Source of the DNA: Coniella vitis
Taxonomy: Eukaryota > Ascomycota > Sordariomycetes > Diaporthales > Schizoparmaceae
NCBI GenBank assembly: GCA_011317545.1
Contig: WUJK01000006.1
Span: 1,984,001 to 2,048,000 of the forward strand
Direction of reading: 5' to 3'
Length of the DNA stretch: 64,000 bases
Shown: positions 1 through 12,607 of the stretch, piece after piece
Position numbering within the stretch: position 1 is the first letter of the stretch
How the letters are laid out: each line of letters begins with the position of its first letter
Program-made: the position numbers and the translations under genes
The notes under the pieces: model-generated
Database searches by the model: none
Seen by the model: only the letters and a program-made list of their open reading frames with translations
Told to the model about the DNA's origin: nothing

Positions 1-48
1 ACGCTCCCCAGAGTACATTATGCGAACGATGACCAGCATAATTGACAT

Positions 49-1911
49 TCACAACACATGCACTCCCGGTCCAGTGATGACCTGCGCAATACACTGCACT
101 CCCTGTTCATCCGTGACCTTGTCAAGCCCAGGGCACACAACAATCTCCTTGCGCACGTTAAAGGAAGCAAACCTATAGACATATGCCGCCGGTTGCGAGA
201 GAATCACGTAGCCGAATTTTGCGCATTCAAGAGCAATATCTTGAAGGTGCTCTTCTTGTTCCTGTAAAGAGTCCTCGTCTACAAAGCTTCCAATGGCCTT
301 GTTGAGCGCCGTCACCAGTTGCTGTGCCTTTGGGAGGATAGCAGCCTCGTGAGGCACCAGACAGCCTCGCTCACTACGCGTCGCGTTGAGCAGAAAGACA
401 GAGAGAAGACGCCAGCGAGTAAAGGCTAGAATCATTGCTATTCAAACACATTAGCAATCAAGGTGGGTCTGTGATGGTCGTTTGTGGGAAGTTGTTTTAC
501 CGTCTGGGTTTCCCATGTGCTTCTCGCAATGGGGCATGTCCTGCAACATTGCCGTCATGGAAGGCGGCAGTAGAGACAAGGTGTCCTTAGTCGACATGAT
601 GATATCGGCCGAGAGACTATCAAAGATGACCCTGGATATGATGTGTTGCAAGCCCACCTGTCGCGTTTCCGGGTCAAGGGTTAATACGGCCAGTTGATTA
701 GCATCGGGCACCTCGTCTCCGTCGCCGTCCACGCCCAAGTCAGACAACGTCTCACTCAACAGATCTGCGCTCTTCTCTACCTCGCGATAATGGTACTTGT
801 CCTCGACATGCTGCTGCACAAGATGTCCTAGGCTCCGGAGCTCACTAATCAGTTCCTTTTCCGACCTTGGTATTGGTAGAAAACGGCCAATATCGGTTAC
901 GACTGGTAGGGTGAATGACGGCAGCGATCCGAGCTCCGACACAGTTTCTGAATCGATTTCGGACATGGAAGCGTCAGGCTCGGAGCCGATCAGAGACTCG
1001 GGACCGGCAGCCACTGTGGTTCTTAGACCAACAGCATTCTGCGACGATGGAGGCGGTGATGAAGGTACTGGCAGAGGTGGTGGCAGCGGCGGCGACGAAG
1101 TGCGGGCCTGCGAATCTGAGCTTTTGGCGCCCTGAGCCGCGTCCGAATGCTCGAGCTCCGCAGAGGCCTTGCTCCGCCGCCGGAGAAAGGTGAGGGCAGC
1201 CAGAATGCCGACAATGAGACCCACTGCGGCACACGCCACGGCAATGCCCACCCAGGCCCTGGTTTCAAGATGCTGACTTGGCGAAGCGGATGAAAAGGAC
1301 GGCGAGCTTGAAAAGGTCGAGGACGCACTGACTGACGAGGTTGAAATGACAATGTTGGAAAACGATGGCCGTGGACCGGATGAAGCGGACCGGGACGCGT
1401 CAGAGGACGACGGGGAGGAGCCAAGGGAAAGGGACGTTCTGGTGACAAGAGTGCTGGAACCAGTAAAAAGGGACGAGGACCAGAGCGACGAAACAGTAAG
1501 GCTGGGCAAGGAGGATGCGGACCCCGGCGAGCTAGTGAGTGGAGACGCCGATTGCAGTAGCGAGCTGGCCGCTGCGGCCACCAGCCTTGACGTGGCAGTG
1601 GAGGAGGAGGAGAAAGATGGTGAGGTGGTCGATGCGCCAATCTGCTGGGGATGGGACTCCGATGATGGGTGCAAAGAAGACTCAGTGGTCCCAGCAGACA
1701 CCACAGGACTTTTGGTGGACAGAAATGAGTGAACCATGGTGGCACTAGAGCTAGTGATAGCCGTGGTGGATATTGTGGGCTCATCGCGCAGGCGGTTGCG
1801 CCTGTAGTTGGTGCTTGTGATGGATGGCGAGAGCGGCGGCTGAGGAACGCTGCATGGTCGTATTATCGTGCTGGAGTAGAAAAGTCCCACAGCATCATTG
1901 TTGAATGCCAT
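49..1911 (-). CDS. Ser-rich single-pass membrane protein with conserved fungal cytoplasmic domain
   Basis: Two exons, 1911-501 and 437-49, joined across a 63-nt intron (donor GTAAAAC, branch TTGCTAATG, acceptor AATAG); the frame runs through as MGNPD|AMILAF, giving 599 residues. The first ~220 residues are almost pure Ser/Thr/Pro and look like an O-glycosylated outer region. One membrane span follows (GIAVACAAVGLIVGILAALT) with a positive stop-transfer LRRR. The inner part is Pro-rich, then a folded domain of about 250 residues (from FLPIPRSEKELISELRSLG to the ending VVCPGLDKV...). I recognise this as a domain common in uncharacterised sordariomycete membrane proteins; its function is unknown. 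No clear N-terminal signal peptide is visible, so the start or an upstream exon is uncertain. The stop lies 49 bases from the window edge, and a further exon outside the window cannot be excluded. A surface sensor or cell-wall role is only an inference. Confidence 0.8.
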
Positions 1912-4003
1912 GCGACTAGCCTAACAGCAGTGGCAGTGGCAGTAGCAGGTATCAGCAGCGGTGAGAGTGTTCACGACACCAACACGACATGAAGCGTAAG
2001 AAGGCTGCTTCGCTGGACACCAAGCGTCCAAGCGCGAGGGCCAAATAACAAATACTGAGGCATCGCGTTGGTGCAGAGGTGATTGCTGGCAGGATATTGC
2101 TGCTACGGGCCGCCGCTCTACGTACACCCTCAGAGACACAGGCGACCGCAGAGCTGGATGCCAGCCTCATTCCAGAGCCGTTGGCGTTCCGGCACGTCAG
2201 CCTTGCCTTCCAACACGCTTTGTCCCTCAGCTGCATAACAACAGACAGAGGACGGATAATTGACTGCTGACTGGCTGCTGTACTTCTGCCATAGTCGTAT
2301 GTCTGCTCCCAGCGTCCACTAAGGGTGGGGTGAGCTGCAATATGGAAAAGCTCACCAGAAGAGCTGTTTGCTGGTGCATGTCGATGAGAGCGGACAAGTT
2401 TAATACCATGCAACTCAAATCACGCTCTGGTCTTGAGGCTGGGCATTGTGTCACTCACTGCTATTGATTTGTTATTGGTTTACTGTGGCCTATGGGCCAT
2501 GCGGATGGTCATGGCCAATGTCAGAACTCTTGAGCACGCCTTGAAGGGAGGGAGGCATTGCAGCAAGGCAGGGCTTGACAGCGGGTTCTGAGAGATCTTG
2601 GGCAGCAGTGCGTGGGGCGCAAAAGGACAAGCTGGACGTCTTCGCCAATCTCGAGATGTGGAAGCTGGAAGCAGGCGGGGAAGGTGAAAGTGGGGAGGAG
2701 CCAAAGAATTCCGCGCCTGCACTTACAAGGACAGGGTAACTCCTCGCACCCCGTTGGAGCACAGACGTTGTAGGCTCTAATAACCTAATAAGTACCCTGG
2801 AATCCTAATCCGTACCCGCTCCCCGGGGAGGGGTGGAGAGGGCAGGAGGGGCAGGGGCCACCTGCATTCTGGGAATGTCGCCATACTCCTCAATCACCGC
2901 CAATCCTTCAGCCTTCCAACACCAAAACACTGTTGCCTTGAAAGTTGGACTTGGCACCGCTCCACCACGTCCCTGTGCGCGCTGGCCGCTCGACTCTGGC
3001 AAAATAGAGCCAAGGCCTACCAGTCACCGCTGCAGGCCACACTCTTTGTGACGTGTGGTCTCAACACATGGCAGGTGATGATGACATCGCGCCTTCCTGC
3101 GCAACATGGCGCAGAGGCACCCAGAACGCCGGGATCGCTGGCTTGGCGGGAAAAGGGACCATAACTACTTCGCTATGTACCTACCCAAGGTAAGAGGCAG
3201 ATGCGAGCTGCGGCTGGAAGGATGATGCCCTAAAGTGGTAATAATCTTGAACCAACGGCTTCCCCTCTACTGCGAGGGCCCTGTCCAAGGCCTTGCAAGG
3301 GGCGTGTTCAGCTGCAGTATACTATGTAGAGCTAGGACTCCACTGGCTCTCAACTGCAGCGAGCGCCCACCACTTGGTGGCCCCGGGGATCTCAGCTCCC
3401 GTGGGCGGCCGTTGCTGGCTCGACACGACGCCTCCCATTTGAGCCGACTCGGTACTGAACGAGCCTCGTCTTTCAGTGGTTTTGTCTGCAGTCTGGTCGT
3501 TCCATGCTATGTAGTACAGTACATGCTATGTGCTGACATTTTTGCACTGCTGCCCCACAGCCACATCCACGCTGGCTGGCTTTCTCTCCAGATCCTTCCG
3601 CTGGCGTCTATTGACTCGGCGTCTGCAGCGGTAAACCGAGCGAATTGTCGCTATTCTCCACCCTTCTACCAGTCCTCTATAATAAATAGGTAGCCTTTTC
3701 CCGGAACCGTTCCCTCGCTTCCAGCCTTGCCGCAGGAACAAGAGTCCCACCTTGTCTCTCCTATGTCTTGTTGCTTGTTTGCTTTAGACTCTTCGTTTGT
3801 GATACCCTGATCCCCCTTTGCATGTTATATTTGAATCGCCTGTGGCTGGTTTATTGTTGTTATCTTTGCCCTTATTTGCATCGGGCCGTGTGCCAAGAGT
3901 ACGCCTTCCTTATTTACAGCAAACCCCGTCTCCGCCCGCTATTCCGACATCGGTCTTCCTGGTCTCGATATAGACATACATAGTGCATTGGAGGTGCTTC
4001 ATC
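1912..4003. other. Gene-free spacer upstream of the HSP70-like gene
   Basis: No reading frame here has convincing coding character on either strand; the small frames at 2480-2762 and 3235-3693 show neither domains nor splice structure. The right part holds GTAC-rich motifs (3173-3183 and 3507-3525) and one exact TACTATGTA at 3320-3328. The last 300 bases are pyrimidine-rich, as expected for a fungal promoter and leader ahead of position 4004. Confidence 0.6.
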
Positions 4004-7000
4004 ATGGCTTCGGACTCAAGACCAGACATACTCGTGGCGGTGGACTTGGGAACAACCTTCACAGGTACGTGCGGACTGCAAGAAGCTGGCTAGCGTGCAG
4101 GCTTGCGAATCCTTGGCTTCAACAGTCTAATCGAGATTCGTGATTACCAGGAGTTGGCTGGGCACGACCGCAGGAAAAGAATGCTCTCCAGAGCCCGGTG
4201 CAGGTCATATACAACTGGCCAGGTTGTTCGACGAGGAACGAGCAGAAAGTGCACACATGTCTCATCTACGGCAAAGACCAGAAGAAGCCGTCGTCATGGG
4301 GCTTTCTCTGCGAGGATAACGAGGAGCCTGACGCACAGCGCCGCGAATTCTTCAAGATCTTTCTCGACAAGATGAACCTGCTCGAAGCTCAAATCAAAGG
4401 TCTGCAGGGAGCACCCGAGTCCATAGAACAGGCCCAGCAGTTTGTGACCGACTACCTGCACCAAGTCTATGTCCACGTCAAGTCGACAATAGAGCACCAG
4501 ACGGGCGTTGGGCCCTTTACTGGCTGGAACGATCTGGCTGTCGAGTTCATTTTCAGCGTCCCCACGACGTGGAGGAGCCTCGAGATCATCAACACCTTCA
4601 AAGCAGCCATCAAGGATGCGGGGTTCGGCACCGAGGGCCCAAAACACACTGCCACCGTCGAGCTCACCGAGTCAGAGGCCGCCGCCGTGGCGACCATTAA
4701 ATCGACGACAATCTCGTTCCAAAAAGATGACATCTTCCTCACCGTCGACGCCGGTGGCGGTACCACCGACTTTGCACTCATGCAAGTTGTGGACGCTAGA
4801 GAGCCATTTCCTGCACTTAAACAACTTACACAGGTCGATGGCGTTGGTATTGGATCGACCTTGATCGACAGAGCCTTTCTCGAACTGGTTGAGGACAGAA
4901 TATTCCCATACTCTGATTTGGCTGAGCAGCTGCCGCCCGACTGCATCGAGAGCCTGGTACGAAGCGACAAGTTCAAGACGACCAAGCACAAGTTCGGAGA
5001 AAAGGTCTACAGTGCTGCCACCTATAAGCTGCCAATGGAAGGCATGGGCTTCAAGTTCAACCACAAGGGCGCAGGAATCGAGTCTGGACGATTCTTAGTC
5101 ACAAGGTACGGTCACAATCGTTTTTAATATTGCCCTTGGACAGCGTCGGGGTGTGTGTTTGCTTCATTGTTATCTTTCCTTGAGCTGACATTTCAATCCA
5201 GAGAGGAAATGCAGTCTCTCTTTGACCCGCACGTCAAGAGCATGCTCAACAAAATACGAGAGCAACTTGATTTTGTCCAACTCAAGGCATTCGGTAATCC
5301 GCAAGTTGTAAGTTGTACTAGCCATACAGAATTGCAAGACTTTGTCTGCTGACTGTGGACGTGCAGAAATACTTGATCCTCTCTGGAGGACTGGGCAGCT
5401 CGGCATACGTTCGTGAACAACTACAAGAGGACCTCAATAAGAACCCTCACCCCAATGCAGCCCAAGTCAAGATCATCTCTGCCGCCGATCCGCAACTGGT
5501 CGTTGTCAAGGGCCTGCTGCTTGACCGTCTTCAGAAGCTTGAAAGCGGTTCCAAACCAGTGCTTGTCACGAGGAAAGCCCGCACGAGCTATGGATTGATG
5601 TGCAAGATCAAGTATAATCCCGAAATACACTTCCAAGAGGAACTGAAGACGGACCCTCTCGACGGAGAAACGTATGCAATGAGCCAGATCGACTGGCTGA
5701 TTAAAAAGGTCAGTGAATTCCGTCGAAACATTCACGCCACGACTCGAGCTGATCAAGGAAAACCATATCAGGGGGATGATATCGACTCGAGCGTGCCCAT
5801 CGTTGCCAAATTTAGCCAAAAGATCGAGAAGGGAAGTTCAGTCAGGCACTGGGACTCGGTTGTCGTAATATCACACAATGAACCCGAGTTCCTGCCTGTT
5901 AGCATGAAAGATGGTGAGTTACCATTCCCCCAAGTCTCGGATCTCCAGAAGACCTTCGTTTCGCTGATATTGTGGCAGCCGGTGTCAAACAACTCTGTAC
6001 AGTCCGTAGTGATCTATGTGGAGTGGCCGACAGCGACCTGGATCCCCGGAGGCAATCCCGCGGTTTGTTTGCGCGAAGCAAGAAGTGGTTCAACTGCGAC
6101 TACGAGGTTCGAGCCACCGTTGGCCCTGCAGATCTCACATTTGAATTGTGGTACAGAGGAAAGAAGCTTTCCAAGGACCACTCCCCGATCAAGGTGACTT
6201 GGAACGAAGAAGGCGCAGCTAGCGCTCCACCTCCTACTATTTCTGCTCCAGTAGCAGCAGCAGCAGCAACAATAAGAACAAACGCAACAATAGAAGGACA
6301 AGATGAGGACGTTTCGGAGGCGAGTAGCCCAAGCGCTGTCAGCAGCGCAGCCGTGTCAGTCTCTGGTCAAAGTGTTGGGGAACCCGATGAGCAAAGGTGA
6401 GTTTCATACTGACATTTCATTTGCATGTCTGTAATCAGGCCATCATGAATACACGTTCTGACCGATTATCCCAATCAGTGTGGTATCGCCTGCATCGTCA
6501 CTGGAAGAAGAGGCAGAGATAGCCGTCGCGTGCCAGAAAGCCGTCAATAGGCCAAGGGTGTTATCCGCGCCTCCGCCCGTCAGGGTTCGCCCTCCTTCTG
6601 CCGAATCAGTCAAAGACAAAGCCGAAGATTTCAACGACGCAGACAGCGCAAAGTTGATCAAAAGCATTCCACCGGCTTTAGTTGTTGAGCCGCCGAGTCC
6701 CATAGATTACCCCAATGGCATGACTAGGCCGCGACCCGATCGTGCGAGGAGGGTCATGTCGGTGCCGCCCGAGATGCTGGGGAGAGCGGTGCTCTCGCCG
6801 ACCATGATGCACGGGATCAAGACGCCTCTGAGGCTACCAAGACGCCTGACGGGGGAACAAGGGAGGTTGTCTTTGTCCATGGATGGCCACGGAGCTGTTG
6901 TTGGACGACCTGACGCGCGGGGACGATGGTCCGATGTTCCTGCTCACTGGAGACATGCTGTAGATCCGCTGAGGTGTCATAGCGTGGATCAGCTGCCCCC

Positions 7001-7022
7001 GCCTGCTTGGCAGATGAAGTGA
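4004..7022 (+). CDS. HSP70-like protein (divergent actin-fold ATPase, HSPA12-type)
   Basis: Six exons: 4004-4064, 4151-5105, 5202-5307, 5367-5913, 5979-6396, 6479-7022; the phases agree throughout and give 876 residues. ATPase signatures are visible: phosphate-1 loop AVDLGTTFTGVGWA at residues ~12-25, phosphate-2 VDAGGGTTDFAL, and the adenosine loop LILSGGLGSSAYVREQL. The third and fourth exons meet inside the stretch before that loop (QV|KYLIL). The family is the non-canonical fungal HSP70-like group rather than true Ssa/Kar2. It lacks the standard substrate-binding lid and an EEVD tail, and instead has a C-terminal beta-type region (LCTVRSDL, GPADLTFELWYRGKK) followed by ~300 disordered residues rich in Ser, Ala and Pro. 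The fourth intron is best read as 5914-5978 (65 nt, CTGAT branch); acceptor 5948 is also in frame but would make a 35-nt intron. Substrates are unknown; family members are often stress-related or linked to incompatibility. Confidence 0.88.
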
Positions 7023-9480
7023 GGAAGGGCAAGTGAGGTGACTGGGTGCATAGTTTTGCATCGTCTGTTGCATCCTCAGCAGACAATTGAGAGGAATTCT
7101 GCATAAAGGGTCTGGGGTATTGGAATGGAAAAGATTAGTAATTTTTTTGTGTATTGGCAGAGTCTGGGTCATCTCTGGACAGGTCTACATTGTTCGTGTA
7201 GTGTTCAGAAAGCTATAAATCACATCTTCAACAGATTTCCGAGCCACAACCTAGTGTTCTGATGGTCATTATAACATGGATATCATGCAAGTTGGGCGGT
7301 TTTAGCATGAAGGGTCTATTGCAATCTCTGAATATCTGGAAGTATGGAAGATAGTAAAGAACATGATGGAGAATCACAAGGCTGAGCAATTGAAGGAAGA
7401 AAGAAAAGGAGAAGGAAAAAAAAAAGAGAGAGGGAGGAAAAAAAGACGAGGACACGGACAGGGACAGAAAGGGAAGACAATGACTCGATACTAACCTCGA
7501 CTGTTACTGACGAAGAGCAGCAAAGAAACTTCAGCACAGCGACAGTTCTTATGCAGGGGAATGTTATAATAATAATAACTCTTGACTAGCAACAACGTAG
7601 ATATCTTCAACTGTCATGAGCTGGAAGATTGAAATATCGAAACGGACGAGCACAGCAAGAGGAAGACACTTTCAGATACTGAATGCAAAAATGTCTCTCT
7701 TCAAAAGAACTTGCGCAAGGTCAAAGACAGCATTAACACGTCGTTCTGTCAATCCTTCTGGTTGTTGCAAATATGGCTTGCTGCCTAGAAACTCGGTGTA
7801 GGATTGGGCTAATGTCGTGGTCCTGCGAGACTGAGAGATGCTTTAGGGTAGATATTCCAGCAACTGGCTTGTATATTTACTTCAGCGGCCAGGAAAATTC
7901 ATAATTTTGTAATCTGATTGATGTTATGACCAGAAAGCCTTCTTCCATGATCGATATGGCTTTGATTATATTGGCCCAATTGCATGAAGCTATACCATGT
8001 AGACACTGTCAACCGAGGTTGCTACACTTGAGTAATTCGTTGTCACTTGTCTTACGTACCTAAGGAGCATCAACAGCATGATGAATACCCATCGTAGGTT
8101 ACCTTCTCGAAAAGGGACTTGAGGCTGAATTTCATGTTGTCTGATTGGCCCGGGAAGAGGGACAACGGCACTGTACATTACACAGAATCTGGCATGACAT
8201 GAACTAGACCAAAGTCAAATTCCATCCAGAAAAAAGGGATGACATCTTCATACCAGACTGTTACAGGTGTTGATTAATATCCAGGGCTGCAAATCACGGG
8301 CCCAGGTCATGGACATTATGATATCGATAAATCGGGTAATTTCAGCTCCAATACAGCATTGAAGCTGTCTTATGTTATATATTATATATATATTTGAGTA
8401 TGTGCATAGCTTTCCCGTTAAGCTCCAAGGCTTTCTGTACAGCATGCTTTCTCATGACTGATGGAGACATCTCCACGGTCACTCATCTGTGTGCCTCATA
8501 ATTGCCCGCTTGCTGCTGCTGCCCGACGACCCGTGAGTGTGCTGTACGATGTCGAGCCAATGTCCCAATCAATAGCATGACGCAGGGTGCAATCGCATTT
8601 GCACTCATTGACCGATTTGTATCGTACACACAACTTTGTGTGTTCAGAGCTCGGCTCATTTGTTGGTTAGTAGCTCATTGGCACGAGAATGTACTCAACA
8701 CCATGAGGAATTGTCTGGTTGAGTCGTAGACTGCGTATGACAGATTTGTAAGTGTTGGGCCCATAGTATCAAAATCGTCTACGCGGTCCCCTGTTCTTAG
8801 TCCTAGCCTCATTGAGAGTCGGGCAGAGTGGTGTCCTTGATCGAGCGGAGGCAAGCATATGCAGCAAGCGAATGACAGGCCTTTATATGAGGTGTAATCA
8901 TGGATCCTGATCTGACAGAGATTGTATCGACGAGTTCTTGATCACAAGCTGTCAAGCGCTTTCTAATGCTCGCGCGCAGAATTGATCGATGATTGATACG
9001 GAGCGAGGATCAAACAAAATATAGAGCGAGATCCCGCCGTTCGCATGGCCGACGAAGAGTCCAGAACCTCAGCCACTATATGTCTTGACGGAATGTAGTG
9101 CCTTTTCACTTCTCCATATTGCTATCCAATTTCGATTGTAACGTCAGAGAGTGGAGCTCGGAGTGTCGTATTGTTTGTGTGGCGCAGGCAAGCCTGACGG
9201 AGATATCTCAATTTTGCGAAGACCAGATAGCATAGCGCGCTGGCAGCGCTGACTTGAAGCTTCAAATGACTCGATTTGAGGTTTGACAACTTGAATTGAA
9301 GTATTCGGTCCGGAATGAAAATTGTCTCCAAGTTGGCAACGGACCACGGCCGATAGACGTAATCATTGTGCAGGAACTCTGAAAAGTCAAAGGTAGTGTG
9401 ACCACCAGCTGAAAAGCTGAGATTTGTCCTTTCGAAAGTCGCGTATTGCAGAAGGGATGGATCGTATCGAAAGCTCGATG
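7023..9480. other. Gene-free spacer, 2.5 kb
   Basis: Only short unrelated frames occur. A purine-rich strand with GA/AAAG runs lies at 7381-7460. The part from about 7560 to 8450 is richer in A/T, with a TATATATA stretch near 8380-8395. No tRNA, repeat unit or protein similarity is evident. The interval separates the 3' ends of two genes facing each other. Confidence 0.55.
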
Positions 9481-9858
9481 TTATGACTTGGAGCTGCCGG
9501 TAGAGGTTCCATCATCCACTTTCCTGAAGCCCAAGAACTCGCCGACCTTTCCGCCTGGCTTTGGAACGGGACACTCGCGCTTTTCTGTCTTTCCTTCCTG
9601 GTCAACGAGGTCTGACTGCATCAGGCCGTCGAATTGCACGATGCCGTCCTTGATTGTTGGGCCCTGCGGCTGCGCTCTCCGTCTCCGTCGCTTCTTGCCA
9701 TTGGCGTCCTCTATTATCTCTCCATCGGCGTATGCAATCCGTGGTGCTGGGCAGGGTAGGACATGTGGCAGGGCGACGACGAAGAAGCTTGCGAAGAGAG
9801 TCGTCGCGAAAAGAGAGGATGTCATGCGCGACCTGGGGTGCAGGTGAGGCGGTGGCAT
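9481..9858 (-). CDS. Small membrane-anchored conserved protein, function unknown
   Basis: Single exon of 125 residues, taking the ATG at 9858 (MPPPHLHPRSRM). A second in-frame ATG at 9825 (MTSSLFATT) would shorten it by 11 residues, and an upstream extension to 9933 is open but lacks character. A hydrophobic segment at residues ~13-35 (SSLFATTLFASFFVVALPHV) looks like a signal anchor or mitochondrial-type membrane span. It is followed by PCPAPRIAYADGEIIED, a basic patch KKRRRRR, and a polar tail that repeats a Cys-Pro motif (ECPVPKPGG). The paired CP(A/V)P motifs and the short length suggest a conserved small fungal protein, but I cannot name the family. It is divergent from the PP4 gene, with 809 bases between the start codons. 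Confidence 0.6.
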   Translation of the reverse strand: MPPPHLHPRSRMTSSLFATTLFASFFVVALPHVLPCPAPRIAYADGEIIEDANGKKRRRRRAQPQGPTIKDGIVQFDGLMQSDLVDQEGKTEKRECPVPKPGGKVGEFLGFRKVDDGTSTGSSKS

Positions 9859-10667
9859 GATGTTCGGCGAGGTACGTGCGGTGTGGGAAAGAAGCGAATC
9901 AAGACAAGGCTCGCGGGCCTTAGGCAAACACACAAATGTAGCTGGTTGGGTGTTGTGCAGGCACCAATTGGCTCATCAGATCTCACGGCAAGTCGCAACT
10001 GAAGCCCTCCAGCGCCAACCGAAGCTCGGGCGGGGTGTTGGTCAAGAGGGGTCGGGAGGCTCAGGGTGAATGGAAAGGTGACGGAAGTCAAAAGTGGTTC
10101 GGCATCCCAAAAATTCGCGAAGCAAGCCAGCTTGTGTCGGCAGGGGAGCTCGAAAATAAGCCGCGAGGTGATTGGCCAAGGCTTGCCTAAAGACGGTGTA
10201 GGTTCTGCTTGCGTACTGTGTCGCATAGGTACGTACCCCAGCGATGCGAATACATAGTACTGAGAGAATGAACCCCTGCAGAGATTTTATGGGCCCGCTG
10301 TAACTTAGCAGATGCCCGCCTGGAAATCTGGGGAACACAAGGAGAGGGCGCCAGCAGCCGTGTCACATCGCCATCGCATCACATCGCAGCTGCATCCCGC
10401 TGAATTCGTCTCGTTCTTTCTGCCCGCCCCAAGTCAATCTTTCTTGTCCTGCCCTACAACCCAACGCCGACCAACCAGGCCGACCACGAACACTCGCCGA
10501 CGACATTGTGAAACCCGTTCGATACGGCGACGTACAAGCCACGCCACGATCAGCCGCCATTGCTCGAGGTATTCATGCGCGTGATGAGATAGCGCTATCG
10601 GCTACACCAGATTCTCTGCCAGGCCTTTTCGTGAGGCTGAGTCTTCGCCAGTCTCGAGACTGCGAGG
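9859..10667. promoter_or_regulatory. Shared divergent promoter region
   Basis: This gene-free interval lies between two outward-facing start codons (9858 minus, 10668 plus). It contains GGTACGTACC at about 10228-10237 and TACATAGTAC at 10251-10260. An 18-base string at 10239-10256 recurs exactly at 29193-29210. The last 250 bases are C-rich, typical of a leader. No TATA box is clear. A regulatory role is inferred from position only. Confidence 0.4.
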
Positions 10668-12170
10668 ATGAGCGATCTCGACAAGTGGGTTGCCCTGGTC
10701 TTCCAGTGCCAAATAAGATGGTCAAATCCAGGCATTTATCGTCTGCACACTTGCTGATCCGATTGTGCGACCCACAGAGCCATCGCGCAACTGCGAGCGT
10801 GTCGTCCCATTCCCGAGGCCCAAGTTCGAGAGATTTGCCACAAAGCTCGAGAGCTGTTGATTGAAGAAGGCAATGTCGTCACAGTCTGCGCACCGGTAAC
10901 CGTATGCGACCGATATCCATCTCAGCTCCTCAGTCATATAAACACCGAATGTTGACGAAGTGGGCAGATATGCGGTGATATTCACGGCCAATTCCATGAC
11001 TTGATGGAGCTTTTTCGAGTCGGCGGCGACGTTCCAGATACCAACTACCTGTTCATGGGTATGTACCGGACTAGATCACGACACCGTCCGCCTAGAGTTC
11101 CATTAACCTTGGTTTATATAGGCGATTTTGTCGACCGCGGCTTCTATTCCCTCGAGTCCTTCCTCCTCCTCCTCTGCCTCAAAGTTCGATATCCCGACCG
11201 CATGACCCTCATCAGAGGCAACCACGAATCCCGTCAGATAACGACCGTATACGGCTTCTACGACGAATGTCTGCGGAAATATGGCAGCGCAAATGTTTGG
11301 CGCTACTGCTGCGATGTTTTCGACTACCTGGCCCTAGGTGCCATTGTCCTGGGCGCATCAAACACGCTTTACCCTGCATCTGAGAGCGCATCTACCCAGG
11401 AATACCTGGAACAAAATACTGAGATTGAAGTCTGTAATGCAGACCGACAAGTGATAAGCCGCTTTCCCCGCCGGCCGATCGAGACAGACGATTCCTCAAA
11501 GAGCCCCAACGGCGCGGCAGCAGCATCATCCTCAACAGGTGCCAAAACGGGGCCTCCAGGATCGGGCGCGTCAGGCTCAAGCGGGGGGTCCATTGGGAAT
11601 CCAGCAGGCGCGGTCCTGTGTGTGCATGGAGGTCTCTCGCCGCTGATCGACACGGTGGATAAAATCCGCCTGCTCGATCGCAAGCAAGAGGTCCCGCATG
11701 AAGGCGCCATGTGCGATCTGCTCTGGTCTGACCCCGACGATATTGACGGCTGGGGTCTGTCGCCGCGGGGCGCAGGATTCCTTTTCGGGGCTGATATTGT
11801 CAGGTCCTTCAACCACAAGAACAACCTATCGCTGATTGCACGAGCCCATCAATTGGTCATGGAGGGTTTCAAGGAGATGTTTGACACTAGTATTGTGACA
11901 GTCTGGTCAGCGCCGAATTATTGCTATCGTTGTGGCAATGTGGCAGCAATATTGGAACTATCAGAGGACGAGTCTGGCTTGGGTGTATTTTCCAGAAGTA
12001 ACGGGGATGTGAACAGAAGCGACGGTGGCGCAAGTATACGGAGCGTCATGATGGAGACGGAGATTCCGCCGAGCATAGGGCCGGCGAGGCGGTACCGGGT
12101 TTTTCAAGCGGCCCCGCAGGATTCCAGAGGCATGCCGGCGAAGAAACCCGTGGCTGACTACTTTTTGTAA
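10668..12170 (+). CDS. pph3: Serine/threonine-protein phosphatase 4 catalytic subunit (PP4/Pph3)
   Basis: Four exons: 10668-10684, 10778-10901, 10968-11058, 11122-12170 (introns of 93, 66 and 63 nt), giving 426 residues. The PPP metal-site motifs are complete: GDIHG (50-54), GDFVDRG (78-84), GNHE (110-113), HGGL (246-249) and RAHQ (318-321). The ending KKPVADYFL is the PP4-type tail, whose last Leu is carboxymethylated in the family, and separates it from PP2A and PP6. PP4 dephosphorylates H2A, Rad53 and other checkpoint substrates in the nucleus. The canonical enzyme is about 307 residues. This one carries two in-frame insertions, ~86 residues (about 154-240, Ser/Gly/Ala-rich at its end) just before the CVHGG motif, and ~36 residues (about 365-400) before the VFQAAPQ strand. 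No splice signals were found that would remove them. The tiny first exon (MSDLDK) is supported by perfect agreement with the family. Confidence 0.93.
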
Positions 12171-12607
12171 AATCAGAAAGGCCCTCGATTGTGGTCTCTC
12201 GAACATGGTATCGGTATCCTTTTATCCACTATGGAAAGGGTGGGCTTTGGTGCTGAAAGATGCTGTTATATCTAATGAGCGACCGATACATAAATGTATG
12301 TGTATTTTTGCTATATCTTTGCGGCCTGTTCAAGGCTTCTCTCTATCGCTAAGCAGAATATACGTGGTTGTGGTGCCAGGCGGCACAAGGTGACAACTTT
12401 TTCAGTTGAGTCAATCACTTGTCTACAAGGCGCAGCATGTATCTGATGTTTTAAATTGCAACATAGGGAAATCTCATGCCCGTTCATAAGTGGAAAAATG
12501 ACTGCACGTCACACATCCGCATATATAAGATATAACACACCACACATTGCTGTATTGCGCATGGTCATACAACAGTCTGGCATCTGATTCTAGTCCTAAA
12601 ACAAGAC
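12171..12607. other. Convergent 3' spacer
   Basis: The 437 bases between the stop codons of two converging genes are A/T-rich and probably hold both 3' UTRs and polyadenylation signals. No coding frame or repeat is seen. Confidence 0.6.

Noticed and set aside
1023..1784. 253-codon minus-strand frame
   Set aside because: It overlaps the Ser-rich membrane protein in another frame; its Pro/Arg-rich composition is a by-product of the Ser codons.
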